NCBI GenBank assembly: GCA_031761405.1
Contig: JASEVX010000011.1
Location: 42,016,411-42,080,410, forward strand
Length of the DNA: 64,000 nucleotides
Direction: 5' to 3'
Source: Serripes groenlandicus
Lineage: Eukaryota; Mollusca; Bivalvia; Cardiida; Cardiidae
This document shows positions 31,441 through 42,359 of this stretch, piece after piece. Every line of letters begins with the position of its first letter. The stretch's first letter is position 1. Under the pieces are notes generated by a model. That model was not told the origin of the DNA. It was given only the letters and a program-made list of their open reading frames with translations, and ran no database searches. Made by a program: the position numbers and the translations under genes.

Positions 31441-31580
31441 TGAGGTATTTATTTATTTATTTATTGGGGTTTTACGCCGCTTTCAACATTATTTCAGTTA
31501 TATCACGGCGACAGTTCACTTATTCATGAGTTGGTAAACAAACCAGTACTAGTCTGACGAATGATTATGACCAAAAGCCG
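31441..31580 (-). repeat. tRNA-derived SINE, family C, 3' part
   Basis: ATTTATTTATTTATTGGGG tail and CGCCGCTTTCAACATTATT; the tRNA-like head is missing. Confidence 0.7.
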
Positions 31581-31614
31581 ACAATAAGTGTAAGCACTTT
31601 TATCGTAAATGTAT

Positions 31615-31882
31615 ATGAGCCGTTCCACGAGAAAACCAACATTATGGCCTCTGCGTAATGTATCAACCCAGATCAGCCTGCACGATTCGCGCAGGCTAAT
31701 CCGGGCCGATACATTCCGTCTCAGGGGTATAGAAGTATAGATTAATGATTCCTGAAACAGAAAATACACAGGAGGCGAAAGGTGTCTGTCCGGGTTAGCC
31801 TGCGCGGCATTGCTTAGGCTGATCCGGGTCGATACTTTACGCAGAGTTCACAAAGTTGGGTTTCTCGCAATGCGGTTCATAT
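31615..31882. repeat. GCCGTCC-ended palindromic element
   Basis: Left end GAGCCGTTCCACGAGAAAAC; the right end is diverged. Sequence just after it (31885-32010, with TTCCTGTGACGAGGTCTG) matches 2790-2910, so the flank was copied with the element. Confidence 0.8.
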
Positions 31883-32019
31883 TATTTTCAAAGCAGTCTT
31901 CCTGTGACGAGGTCTGTTTTGTTTTTTTTGTCAACAATGTTGAAGGTAGGAAAAACTTTAGTGTAGTCAGCAAATGCAATAACAATACTCTTGCAGCATG
32001 TATGTACTGTACAATATGA

Positions 32020-33720
32020 TGCCATCATCATAGTATTGTATCAAAGATTCAAATAAAAATTCAGGCTACTCATTCAGAAAAGGATATTTAAATGATATGC
32101 CAACTTTTGATACACATTTAAAAACATTGTTGGTAAAGTAGAAATTCATTTTCATCAATTTCTCATTTTCCCAGAATGTTTTTAAATACGCAGTCATCCA
32201 ATTGATCCTTATGGGTCTTTCTTTCTAATAAAATTCAGAGTTGTAAATAAGAAAATCTTAAGTCCTTATCAGACTTGCAAATCCTAGCATTCTTTTGAGC
32301 ATTTATTATACTTTTGTTTTCATCTATATTTTAAATACGAATCTTGTTTACAATTAGTAAATGTATATATGTGTTCCGTTATATGAAGGCGTTTCCTGGG
32401 TAAGTTCCAGTACCACTGGTCCATTCATCCTGACACCAGCCAGTCAGTCGTAATGCTAACCGCCGCAACCCTGAGCGCCTAGTAGGCCAGCCACTATAAT
32501 ACCATTATTAAAATGTTTGGTTTGACCCGGTCGGGGATCGAACCAGCGACCTCCCGCTTCCGGGTCGGACGCGCTTCCACTACACCACCGGGGCTGTATT
32601 ATAGCACATTGGCAGTACAGATTAGATTCAAAATTAATAACATTTTGAGAAAAAGAAGAAATTACTTATGAACACTTTCTTCTTTTTACGTATATGTTTC
32701 AAAAGTCGTTTGCTGCAGATGCGCCTTGCAAGTGACAATTTTTTAACCAGATTCCTGTTACGCTAGCGTAAAAGTACGTAAATGAAATATTACGCTTTTG
32801 TAAATGCATGGCTTTCCACAGTTAAGAACGTGGATTAATAAAATAAACACGACTATTAATCAATAAGTAGTTTAAAACCAAATCTAAATTCAATAAGTTC
32901 ATCTTCAGGTACTTCAGATGTTAAATTGCAAAAACTTCCATTTTACTATTTTGGAATAGAAGTATGACGTTGAATTATGTTTTGTTTACGCCAACGGTGC
33001 GAGCTTATGATAAGATGGAGCAGATGTACAGACTGATCCAAACCCACACAGTTCAGAAATGCAAACTTATACTAGCTCATATAATTAGTCGTTATCTGAC
33101 GATATATTTAGAGTTTGCCTGCTTATGAAAAAAAATAAAAATAACATATATGTAAAATTTAAAGAATGGTTTCCAAACAATGTTGAAGATGTATGTATTG
33201 TTGGAGAGAGGAAGTCTCTGGTGCAGTGGTAGATCGTTGACCTCTCGAACCAAAGATCCCGGGTTTGAATCCTGTGACTAACGGATTCTGCATTTTGGGA
33301 TTTTTACCCACAAACAGCTAGAGTTTAGTCTCCAGGAAGCAGACATCGAGCGTGGTTAATAAAAGCTTAACGCTTGTTTCGCAATCGATGTAAAATAAAT
33401 AAGTTAAAAACTAAACTAATGCAAAATTAAAGGATTTACCGTATCCGCAAACTGAAATTCTCTGCCTTTTTCCCACCTCGCTATATCCACATATCCAAAC
33501 ACGGTTAACTCACCACAACTAGAACGCATATTGTTTAGTGTATCCTGTTTCCCCCATAAGTAGTCACGTGGTGACCTTGCTAGTTTGGACCCTCGACAGC
33601 GCGCCAAAATAGACGCGTTTACGGGCGATGTCATATTGTGGTTGTAATGTAAGCTGCCCCGGTGTTATGTAAGTGTGCAGAGGATTTAATAATAACCATC
33701 TTTACCCTGCGTATAGCGAC
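32020..33720. other. Intergenic, no gene recognised
   Basis: Contains a family B SINE (32380-32600), a decayed MITE (about 32640-32740) and a tRNA-like SINE remnant at 33205-33300 (GGTGCAGTGGTAGATCGTTG; B box GGGTTTGAATCC). The rest is AT-rich without coding signal. Confidence 0.55.
32380..32600 (-). repeat. tRNA-derived SINE, family B
   Basis: On the - strand starts CCCCGGTGGTGTAGTGGAAG with B box GGTTCGATCCCC. Confidence 0.8.
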
Positions 33721-33727
33721 CGTTAAC

Positions 33728-34160
33728 CCGTTCCCATCTGCAGATGCATTTTCAGCAGAAATATTTTAAAAAACATTGCGGCGAAAGGAGAAAATGCTCG
33801 TTCATAATGAGCAATTTCGCCTTTTGTCATAGTGGTTTAACTCTTTCAGCGCCAAAGGCAATATTGAGGTTTTTGCAAACAATACTGATTCAGGTGAGTC
33901 AGCTCGTAACGAGCTGTCTCACCTGAAATCAGCATTGTTTGCCATTTAGTTATCAAAATAGTCCAAACTTTTATTACATAAGAAATGGAGACGTCCGATT
34001 TTAAACATGGAAGAGTCTACTTTAAACAATTCGGCGCTGAAAGAGTTAAACTCTATTAAATAATTACACTTTAATTTATTGAGATTTCCCTTGTCTTTGC
34101 CGAGATGTTTACGTAGTCGTCTGCTTCTGGCTGGATGCATGCGGGGGAAAGGATTACACG
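33728..34160. repeat. CCCTTTCCC MITE split by a CTCTTTCAG MITE
   Basis: Host halves 33728-33840 and 34046-34160. The guest starts at the TTAA within GTGGTTTAA. Confidence 0.8.
33837..34049. repeat. CTCTTTCAGCGCC/TTAA MITE, nested
   Basis: TTAA on both sides; about 95% like the copy at 15321-15533. Confidence 0.92.
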
Positions 34161-34544
34161 GTACTATCGTCTCCTGTTTTATCTGTTAATAACATGTGAG
34201 ATCAGCCTGCACATTAGTGCAGTTTATTTGTGGTCGATACAGTTCGTTATTAATGTACTTATTCTTAGAAATGGCTGCTCAATGAATAAGAGGCAATTCG
34301 TCAAAAGTTGTTAAGTAGTGAAAGGAGCCTACCAGGATATTTATGTATTTTATTTCCTTTTGACAGTTGGATACCAGATTTCTCCCGGGCAGAAGTGATG
34401 TTTACGCGAATGTACCGAGTGCTTCTGCATTAACCAGGATGGACAATTACTCTGGTGTTAAACGTCCAATTGTAGATCAATCATATATCACATTCACGAT
34501 CGATGAGCTGTTTTTTTAATGGCGCTTTCATGGTTCGTTAAATG

Positions 34545-35375
34545 ATCGAGGTAGATGGTGACACAATGTACGTGACGTAGATGGTGACACAATGTACGTG
34601 ACGTAAATAGTGACACAATGTACGTCACGTGTATAGTGACACACTGTCTGGACGTAAATGGCCATACATGGTGACACTATGTACGTGACGTAGATGATGA
34701 CACTCTGTACGAGACGTAGATGGTGACACAATGTAGGTGACGTAAATGGTGACACACTGTACGTGGGTGACACAATTTACGTGACGTAGATGATGGCACA
34801 TGTCTGGTGGTAAAATTGTGACACATTGTACGTAGAGAAGATAGTGACACAGTGTACGTGACGTTTAAAGTGACACACTGTACTTGACGTAGATAGTGAC
34901 ACAATGTACGTGGCGTAGATAGTGCCACAAACTCTTGACGTACATGGTGACACATTGAAGCAAGTGATACAATGTTTTTGATGTAGATAGTGACACACTG
35001 TACGTGACGTATATAGTGACACAATGTACCTGAGGTAGATCGTGACACACTGTTCGTGGCGTAGATAGTAACACATTGCACGTTACGTATATAGAGACAC
35101 ACTGTGCGTGACGTAGATATTGACACACTATACGTGACGTATATAGTGACACAATGTATGTGACGTAGATAGTGACACACTGTACGTGACGTATATAGTG
35201 ACACAATGTATGTGACGTAGATAGTGACATAATGTACTTGACGTATATAGTGACATATTGTACGTGATGTAGATAGGGACACACTGTACGTGACGTAGAA
35301 AGTGACACAATGTACCTGAGGTAGATCGTGACACACTGTCTGGACGTAAATGGTGACATATTGTAGGTGACATCA
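34545..35375. repeat. 26-bp minisatellite, about 30 copies
   Basis: Unit of the type GTACGTGACGTAGATAGTGA followed by CACAAT. Long open frames on the - strand are a by-product of the repeat having no stops in several frames. Confidence 0.95.
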
Positions 35376-35459
35376 TTGCATTATCGCATAATTTCAATGG
35401 AAAATTATGATTTTTCTCGTCTACGGATATTACTATAATTCGTAATATACATGTATATC

Positions 35460-35568
35460 GAAATTGAATTCGCAGGCTATATATAGAGTTTTAATTCGCA
35501 GTCTAAGTGGTATAGAGATTTAATTCGCAGTCAGTGCAATAAAGAGTTATAATTCGCAGTCATCTCAT
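35460..35568. repeat. Small array of the TTTTAATTCGCAGTC monomer
   Basis: Three to four diverged copies of the monomer amplified at 37800-38470. Confidence 0.8.
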
Positions 35569-35577
35569 GAGAAGAGC

Positions 35578-35680
35578 CTCCTAGCTCATCACAGACGTGT
35601 GCCTGGCAATGCCCCAGCATTAATATAACACATTTCCTGGCGCGTCTTGATATCAATCCAGCCTCTTTCAGTCGGTCGCG
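35578..35680 (-). pseudogene. Decayed Tc1/mariner-like transposase fragment
   Basis: The - strand reads RDRLKEAGLISRRARK then a stretch like the GHCQAH segment, resembling the second helix-turn-helix of Tc1-type transposases (RLKEAGL.SRR). Only about 35 residues are recognisable, with no catalytic domain nearby. Short and uncertain. Confidence 0.4.
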
Positions 35681-35699
35681 AATGGTCTAAGATGACACA

Positions 35700-37175
35700 A
35701 AACAGCCATGTCTGCTGCCAAAGTAATGATGGCAAGAAACTGTTCATTGTTCATTCTAGTTATTTTGCTTGTTGGAAGCCGCCAGGAGGCGGCTTCCTGT
35801 AGGGATGCTTAGAAATTTCGAACAAGGAGAATATTTAGACCTGCCAGCTTGACCACATATCTTGATCTCTCTTTGTCCTTACTAAGTACATTAATTTAAG
35901 TTAATGACTTTTAAAACATCCCTTTTACACTCTATAATATATACATGTGTGAGTTTTATAAATTAAAAACAAAAGACAAAGGCCAGTATATTAATTGAAT
36001 ATATGTACATTTTCATTTAAGCGAAATTCATACTGTATCTTGTCTAAACATTAAACTGAATTGTTACCTGCCTCATACGCTTTTTTAGTTCGATAGTATG
36101 TTAAACCGGGAACCATGAGCAAGAGAAGGCACGCAGTAAATGTTATCTGTTTCTTGTTGTTGTTGTTGTTGTTTGGCGTTGTTTACCCTCGCGCTCGGCA
36201 TTAATGCCATTCCGTTCCTTACATGCTATCATATATTACGCAGTAATTCTAGATGAAGAAGTGCAGACATGAACATATATAAACCACAGAAATATCTGTT
36301 TCACAATAAATGTTGCCGTCGAGTTGAAATGTTAATGTTTATCAAACTTATTCATACGAATCACAAGAAAAAATCCTGGTAGTACTTAAAGGGAGGTAAT
36401 TTGAAGTATATACGCACAATTTAACTAAGTTCCCATTTGATCTGACACCTTTGTCTAATAATACACATGTATGACGATTTAAATAAACAATTTAAAGGGA
36501 ATACAAATATTTAACACAGTTAAACATTTAAATACATGTTCAGCAGCTAACCGTTTCCCACATACAACAACCAATTTGGGAGAGGAAAGTTTACGTCGTG
36601 CCGGGTTAGCTAGTCTCAATATAAAATCGCAAATATTGGAAATATACTTATACACAAACGGACGTTTCTAGTTTCAGTACATACAAAAACGGTTCATACT
36701 TTAATTTACTTGTTGGTATATTGAAACGGGTGTTTCTGTGAGATTCACAGACTTAGTACGTTGAAATGAAAATTTGTTTATAACTTTATAAATTTTATAT
36801 TGATACCTATACATTAGGGTATCTACAAACAATGAATGAAATGTGTACACATTTATCTTGGCTTAAATTTGATTTTGATGTTGTTACTAATTTAAATAAT
36901 TGTTTTCATTCATATAATTTCAATGTTTATTAATCTTATTCATACGAATCACAAGGTAAATATCCTTGTATTGCTTAAAGGGAGGTAGTTTGAAGTATAC
37001 AACAGTGGTCAAAGGGATAAATATGTCAGCGTATTACCGTCTACAGTTGTTTGTGGATTTAAATGTTCTGTTTTCTTATTTCTACATGAACAACGAAAAA
37101 TTGCGGCTTCTCTTTGACGCAAAGCGTCAAACATTCGTCTTGTTTTTTCTGGTATCGCTATCGATAGAGTTACAT
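35700..37175. other. Intergenic, AT-rich
   Basis: No gene. A direct repeat of about 90 bp occurs at 36327-36415 and 36918-37006 (ATTCATACGAATCACAAG, TTAAAGGGAGGTA). Confidence 0.55.
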
Positions 37176-37422
37176 GCCGAGGGCTCGGCGTGAAACGGTT
37201 TTTACTAAAATTGGTATTTTTTTACCAAGGTTAATCACCTCGCCATAACGTCTTTAAAAGCGTTAAAGCATTTTTCTTGGTAAACAATGGAAATGTAGGT
37301 GCCATTGCTCGTTCTGAGCAATGGCACGCAAATTGTTTACAACAGTGTCGAAATTGCCCCTAAACCAGGGTTTTCGAAATAGGTTTTTAGTTACAACCGT
37401 TTCACGCCAAGCCCTCGATGTA
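37176..37422. repeat. Palindromic element with CGAGGGCTCGGCGTGAAACG-type ends
   Basis: Left GAGGGCTCGGCGTGAAACGG and right CCGTTTCACGCCAAGCCCTC face each other; an inner hairpin pairs GCCATTGCTCG with GAGCAATGGC. Confidence 0.85.
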
Positions 37423-37512
37423 CACACTTTTCATTGCAAACTTTGTAATGCACGAGCAACGCGCTTCGAAAAGGTCGAATAAATAAGTCGTTCACGGGTG
37501 AATGGTTTTATC

Positions 37513-37513
<1 letters not shown>

Positions 37514-37550
<37 letters not shown>
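37514..37550. repeat. CA microsatellite
   Basis: About 17 CA repeats. Confidence 0.95.
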
Positions 37551-37617
37551 CATCAAGAACTTAATAATGAATCATAATGCAACATATTGCTTATTTCATA
37601 TTGCCAGTTTCAACGAA

Positions 37618-37766
37618 GAAGGGTCATGGTGGAGTGCCCTTGGGCAAGGCACATTTTCTAGCCTAGTAGTGGTTTGTTTACCTAGGGATCATGAATAATT
37701 AAATTTAATTGCGCGCTAAATGACCTTAGCTGTCGATGCGCCATAAAACAATATACATTCATTCAA
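37618..37766 (+). repeat. tRNA-derived SINE, family C, 5'-truncated
   Basis: GGTGGAGTGCCCTTGGGCAA through ACAATATACATTCATTC, nearly identical to 15660-15807. Confidence 0.85.
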
Positions 37767-37799
37767 CGAAGAAGACTTTTCAAAAGAGACCAATTTGAA

Positions 37800-38466
37800 A
37801 TTGTGAGGAGTGTATAGAGTTTCAATTTGCAGACTATGTTATAAAGAGTTTTAATTCGCAGACTTTGTAACATAGAGGTTTAATTCTCAGATTATGTACT
37901 GTCGAGTTTTAATTCGCAGATTATTTACTGTAGAGTTTTAATTCACAGACTATGTAGTATAGAATTTTAATTCGCAGACTTTGTAATATAGAGTTTTAAT
38001 TCACAGACTATGTAATATAGAGTTTTAATTCGCAGACTTTGTATTATAGAGTTTTAATTCACAGACTATGTTATATAGAGTTTTAATTCACAGACTTTGT
38101 AATATAGAGTTTTAATTCGCAGACTTTGTAATATTGAGTTTTAATTCGCAGATTATGTACTGTCGAGTTTTAATTCGCAGACTATGTACTGTCGAGTTTT
38201 AATTCGCAGACTATGTACTGTCGAGTTTTAATTCGCAGACTTTGTACTGTCGAGTTTTAATTCGCAGACTATGTACTGTCGAGTTTTAATTCGCAGACTA
38301 TGTACTGTCGAGTTTTAATTCGCAGACTATGTACTGTCGAGTTTTAATTCGCAGACTATGTACTGTAGAGTTTGAATTCGCAGACTATGTACTGTAGAGT
38401 TTTAATTCGCAGACTATGTACTGTCGAGTTTTAATTCGCAGACTATTTACTGTAGAGTTTTAATTC
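37800..38466. repeat. 29-bp minisatellite, about 23 copies
   Basis: Unit of the type GAGTTTTAATTCGCAGACTA with a TGTACTGTC spacer. The 3' copies are almost identical; the 5' copies are diverged. Confidence 0.95.
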
Positions 38467-38498
38467 ATTGTACATGTCGCTTGTCAGTAAAGAAATCC

Positions 38499-38650
38499 GC
38501 GGTGGTCGAGTATTTGGCGTGGAGGATTTTGATAAGGAGTTTCGGACTCGATACTCGCACGCGGCGGTTATGGTTAGAATCTCTTAGACCGGACATATTC
38601 TCTAGCCTATTACTGGTGTGTCATTCACGGATCATGACTTAGTTTTATGC
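38499..38650 (+). repeat. tRNA-like SINE remnant
   Basis: GCGGTGGTCGAGTATTTGGC resembles a tRNA-derived head; the body shares CTAGCCTATTACTGGTGTGT with family C. Confidence 0.55.
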
Positions 38651-38689
38651 AACCGTGATTAAATGTTGAAATATATAACCCCAGTAAAA

Positions 38690-38830
38690 GAAAGCCGTCC
38701 CGCGAGAAAACCAACAGTTCGGCCTCTGCGCAATGTATCGACCCAGATCAGCCTGTGCAGATCCGGGTCGACAACATCCATTTCAGAGGGATAGAGATAT
38801 AGAGTAATGATTCCTGAAACAGAAGTCCAT
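38690..38830. repeat. GCCGTCC-family fragment
   Basis: GCCGTCCCGCGAGAAAACCA then GACCCAGATCAGCCTG; truncated. Confidence 0.8.
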
Positions 38831-38884
38831 ATTATGAGAACAGGGCACCAGTTGTTCTTATTGCTCATCTGTTTTCAAATTGGT

Positions 38885-39175
38885 TGATTGTTTGGTGTTT
38901 TACGCCGCTATCAACAACTGTTCAGTTATATCACGGCGTTGCCCGGGAAAGTTGCCAGCACTACTGGTCCATTTATCCTGACACCAGACAGTCAGTCGTA
39001 ATACTAACTCCCACGCGTAATGCCTTTGGTATGATCCGGCCGGAATCGATCACGCTACCTCCCGCACCCGAGGCGGAGTGGTTAGAGTGCGGACTCTTGG
39101 ACCGAGAATCATTGGTACGATACCCGCTCGCGGTGAGCAATGCATAGTTTACTAGCCTAGTTAGTGATATGTCGG
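38885..39175. repeat. Family B SINE (-) joined to another tRNA-like SINE head (+)
   Basis: 38885-39065 is a - strand family B copy (TTTGGTGTTTTACGCCGC). 39070-39165 starts CGAGGCGGAGTGGTTAGAGT, like a tRNA-Leu/Ser-type head. Confidence 0.65.
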
Positions 39176-39182
39176 CGTGAAT

Positions 39183-39407
39183 TTAACCCTTTCCCACATA
39201 CAAATCTGCAGCGGACGACTTTAAAAACTTATGAACAAAAATATAGAAAATACCTTTAAGTGAGGGTTCATTTATTGGAAAAGGTTGAAAACATTGTGGC
39301 AAAAGGAGAAATTGCTCGTTTTGAGCAATTTCTTCTTTTGTCACAATGTTTTCAAAAGTCGTCTGCTGCAGAGGCGTCAGAATGCGTCCATATTAGGGAA
39401 AGGGATT
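39183..39407. repeat. CCCTTTCCC/TTAA MITE
   Basis: Left TTAA present; hairpin GGAGAAATTGCTCG/TGAGCAATTTCTTC; the right TTAA is mutated to ATTA. Confidence 0.88.
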
Positions 39408-39654
39408 ACTAAAAGTGTTGCAAACGGCGTAAATCCCCATCGAAACAATATACAGCGGATGTAGTTCAAGTGTTATTAGTCTTATGATACACGCACAGAT
39501 CAAGTGATCAATTGTTGAATAACTTCCAATTAGTCGTAACAAAGACCGAATATTATTAGGTCTTTGGTCGTAAGTAAACATTACAGTAAATCGAGCCACG
39601 TAGAACGAAACCGTCCTTCGGAGCGTTGCATCCGGCGGTGATCAGCTCAATCAG

Positions 39655-39830
39655 CTAAATAGAGAATAATAGGTTGGTGCCGTGGATTTAGAAAGTTAAT
39701 CTGGCAAGGTGGAGCAATTTATCGGGTGAGCCGAAGGCGAATCATCGAGTCGATAAATTACGGTGCCGAGCCAGATAAACTTTCTCAATCCACGGCACCA
39801 AGCTATTATTCTATTTATCCTGTCGCATTT
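39655..39830. repeat. Palindromic element with GGTGCCGTGGATT ends
   Basis: Left AATAATAGGTTGGTGCCGTG is mirrored by CACGGCACCAAGCTATTATT; the middle arms hold AGAAAGTTAATCTGGC and its complement. Confidence 0.85.
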
Positions 39831-40059
39831 ATTTTTTATTTTTATGGCAGCTTTAAGTCAATTTGTCGACGATAGTTGCTGTTTTTATCGATCGAAGTTG
39901 GAATTTACAGCGACGCTTGCTAAAGAAAAGTAGTCCCGGCTAACAGGTGCCCGCCACAGCTTATCACGTGACCAACTGACGTAGTTCAAAAGAAATATAC
40001 GGCACCCTGTCATCGGGTCGAAATTGCTAGATACCCATAACTTACTACAAATCGTCATG

Positions 40060-40336
40060 AGTTTGATGCCGGCTGCTCACTCGATAGTGACGCGTGCTGT
40101 CAAACCCCAGCTCGGCCAACATTATTTCCGACGTTTGACAAAATTCAATGCGACAAGCGACATTCGTCTTCCACCAATGCGCTAACAGTTTATATGGAAA
40201 AGCAGTCAATTGCTTTGAAAAACAATTATATGGAGTACTGTTGTGAGAAAGCCAGGAAACATGTGAGAAAGCCAGGAAACATGTGTGAAAGCTAAACTGA
40301 AACCCGTGATATGACTGAAAATTGTCGAAAACGGTG
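40060..40336 (+). repeat. tRNA-derived SINE, family A, diverged
   Basis: CAGCTCGGCCAACATTATTT through GTCGAAAACGGTGTTAA. It contains a small local duplication of GAGAAAGCCAGGAAACATGT. Confidence 0.75.
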
Positions 40337-40566
40337 TTAACCCTTTCCCTCATATAGACGCTTTCTGACGCCTCTGCAGCATATGGCTTTTTGAAAACAT
40401 AGTGACAAAAGAAGAAATTGCACAAAACGTGCAACTTCTCCTTTTGCCACAATGTTTTTCCACTTTTTGTCATAGGTTATCCATTCAATTATGGAGATTT
40501 TCTATTTTTTGACAAAATATGTTCAAAGTCGTCTGCTGCAGAATTGCCGTATGAGGGAAAGAGTCA
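40337..40566. repeat. CCCTTTCCC/TTAA MITE at a SINE end
   Basis: Left TTAA coincides with the GTTAA at the SINE tail, so it probably inserted there. Confidence 0.85.
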
Positions 40567-40727
40567 AACCTCAGTCAACCAATCAAAAGGCATTAATTTC
40601 ATGATCTGGGTTTTGTTCTGTCACGTGGCACAGACAAAATCACGCCATATCAACTTAAGCCATCATGGAGTGCTTATACGTTTGACCCTATTAACCCGCA
40701 TCCCGCCCCACTCCACTTTAACCAACA

Positions 40728-41280
40728 TTAACCCTTCCCTTCATACAACAAATCTACAGCAGACGACTTTGAAATATAGTTTTCAAAAAACTCTGAAAAA
40801 TCTCTATAAATGAAGGTTAAACTACTGTAAAAGGTAGAAAACATCGTGGCAAAAGGAGACATTGCTCGTTTTGTAGCAATTTCTCCTTTTGTCATAATGT
40901 TTTCAAAAAGTCGTCTGATGCAGAGGCGTCAGAAAGCGTCTATATGTAGGAAAGGGTTAATTCAGCATAGTGCTAACGTTTATATGCAAACAAAATAGGC
41001 ACAGATCGTCCTCCTTGCTAGTGTATGTACATGGTCTACTGTGTTTGTTCAAAACTACCCTTTCTCACATACAAGAAATCTGCAGCAGCCATATAAGAAA
41101 TTGTTTTTGCCAAACCTATTGAAATTCTCTACAGTATAATGATTGAATATAGTTATAAAAACATTGTGGCAAGATTAAAACTTGCTAATTGTGAGTAATT
41201 TCACGTTTTGTCACAATGTTATCAAAACAATGTCTGCTGCAGAGGCGTCAGAAGGCGTCTGCATGTGGGAAAGTCTTAGC
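40728..41280. repeat. Two CCCTTTCCC/TTAA MITE copies
   Basis: 40728-40960 is complete with TTAA on both sides; 41055-41280 is diverged. Confidence 0.85.
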
Positions 41281-41283
41281 AAA

Positions 41284-41563
41284 ACCCTTTCGCTGCCAAA
41301 GGCAATCAAAGGCTTTTTCAAACAACGCAGACTCAGGAGAGACAGCTCATAACGAGCTCATAACGAGTTGTCTCTCCTGAAATCTGCTTTGTTTGCCGCT
41401 ACTTTGACATTAACTTTTACAACATTTCCTGTTGGACTTAACTGGACTGGATCACTTTTTTCAACATGGAAGATTCGACCTTGAAAAGTGAACCAGTCCA
41501 TTTTAGACCAAGAGGAAATGTTGTAAAATTTAATGTGAGATTCGGCAGTGAAAGAGATATGAA
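41284..41563. repeat. Diverged CTCTTTCAG-type MITE
   Basis: Ends CCCTTTCGCTGCCAAAGGCA and CGGCAGTGAAAGAGAT; the central arms GAGAGACAGCTC / GAGTTGTCTCTC form a hairpin. Best seen as a sister subfamily. Confidence 0.7.
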
Positions 41564-41825
41564 CTGTTCCACGAAAAAAAAACACATTGTGGTCTCTGCG
41601 TAATATATCGACCCTGATCAGCCTGCACAGACCGCGCAGGCTAATCCGGGCCGACACATTCCGTCTCAGGGGGATATAGGTATAGAGTAATGACTCCTGA
41701 AACAGAAAATTCACAGAAAGCGAAAAGTGCCTGTCCGGGTTAGCCTGTGCGGCATGGTTAGGCTGATAAGGGTTGATACTTTACGCAGAGTCCACAATGT
41801 TGATGTTCTCGCGGGAAGGCTCATT
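41564..41825. repeat. GCCGTCC-ended palindromic element
   Basis: Diverged ends (ATGAACTGTTCCACG, TCTCGCGGGAAGGCTCAT) with the typical body. Confidence 0.8.
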
Positions 41826-42204
41826 TACGCATGAACTTGTCATAAACGAGTGTTGATGAAATCAGTTAGATATACACAGGGGTGTAGGCTTACTGGTTGA
41901 CAAGCGTCAACAAAACACTTGAAACTCTAGTCCTACTTTGATTGTTAATCTAATTGGTCTATACAACCTTATTATTGGTAATAGCTTCAAACGGATTTTG
42001 GAGGGCATTTAGTTCATGTACATTACAATAAGAATATTGTTTCAAATATTGGAGACGATAACTTTTGACAACCAGGAAAACGCATCAATGTCAAGCCATT
42101 TATAAACCGATATTCTGGAATTATGACCGTCGTAGATCCAGATCCGTCTCAGCATGGTCAAGTGTTTTGTTTTAAAACCCAACAGTAAAGCATTGATATC
42201 GTGC

Positions 42205-42258
42205 GTGCGTGCGTTCATGCGTGCGTGCGTGCGTGCGGTGTGCGTGTGTGCGTGTTTG

Positions 42259-42326
<68 letters not shown>

Positions 42327-42332
42327 CGTGTA
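42205..42332. repeat. GTGC/GT microsatellite
   Basis: Interrupted TGCG repeats followed by about 28 GT dinucleotides. Confidence 0.95.
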
Positions 42333-42359
42333 CGCGCCCCAATTGAATAGCTTACATGA

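Noticed and set aside
34677..35336. Open frame of 219 codons on the - strand rich in CVTIYVT-like repeats
   Set aside because: It is the translation of a 26-bp minisatellite that lacks stops; other frames of the same array are open too.
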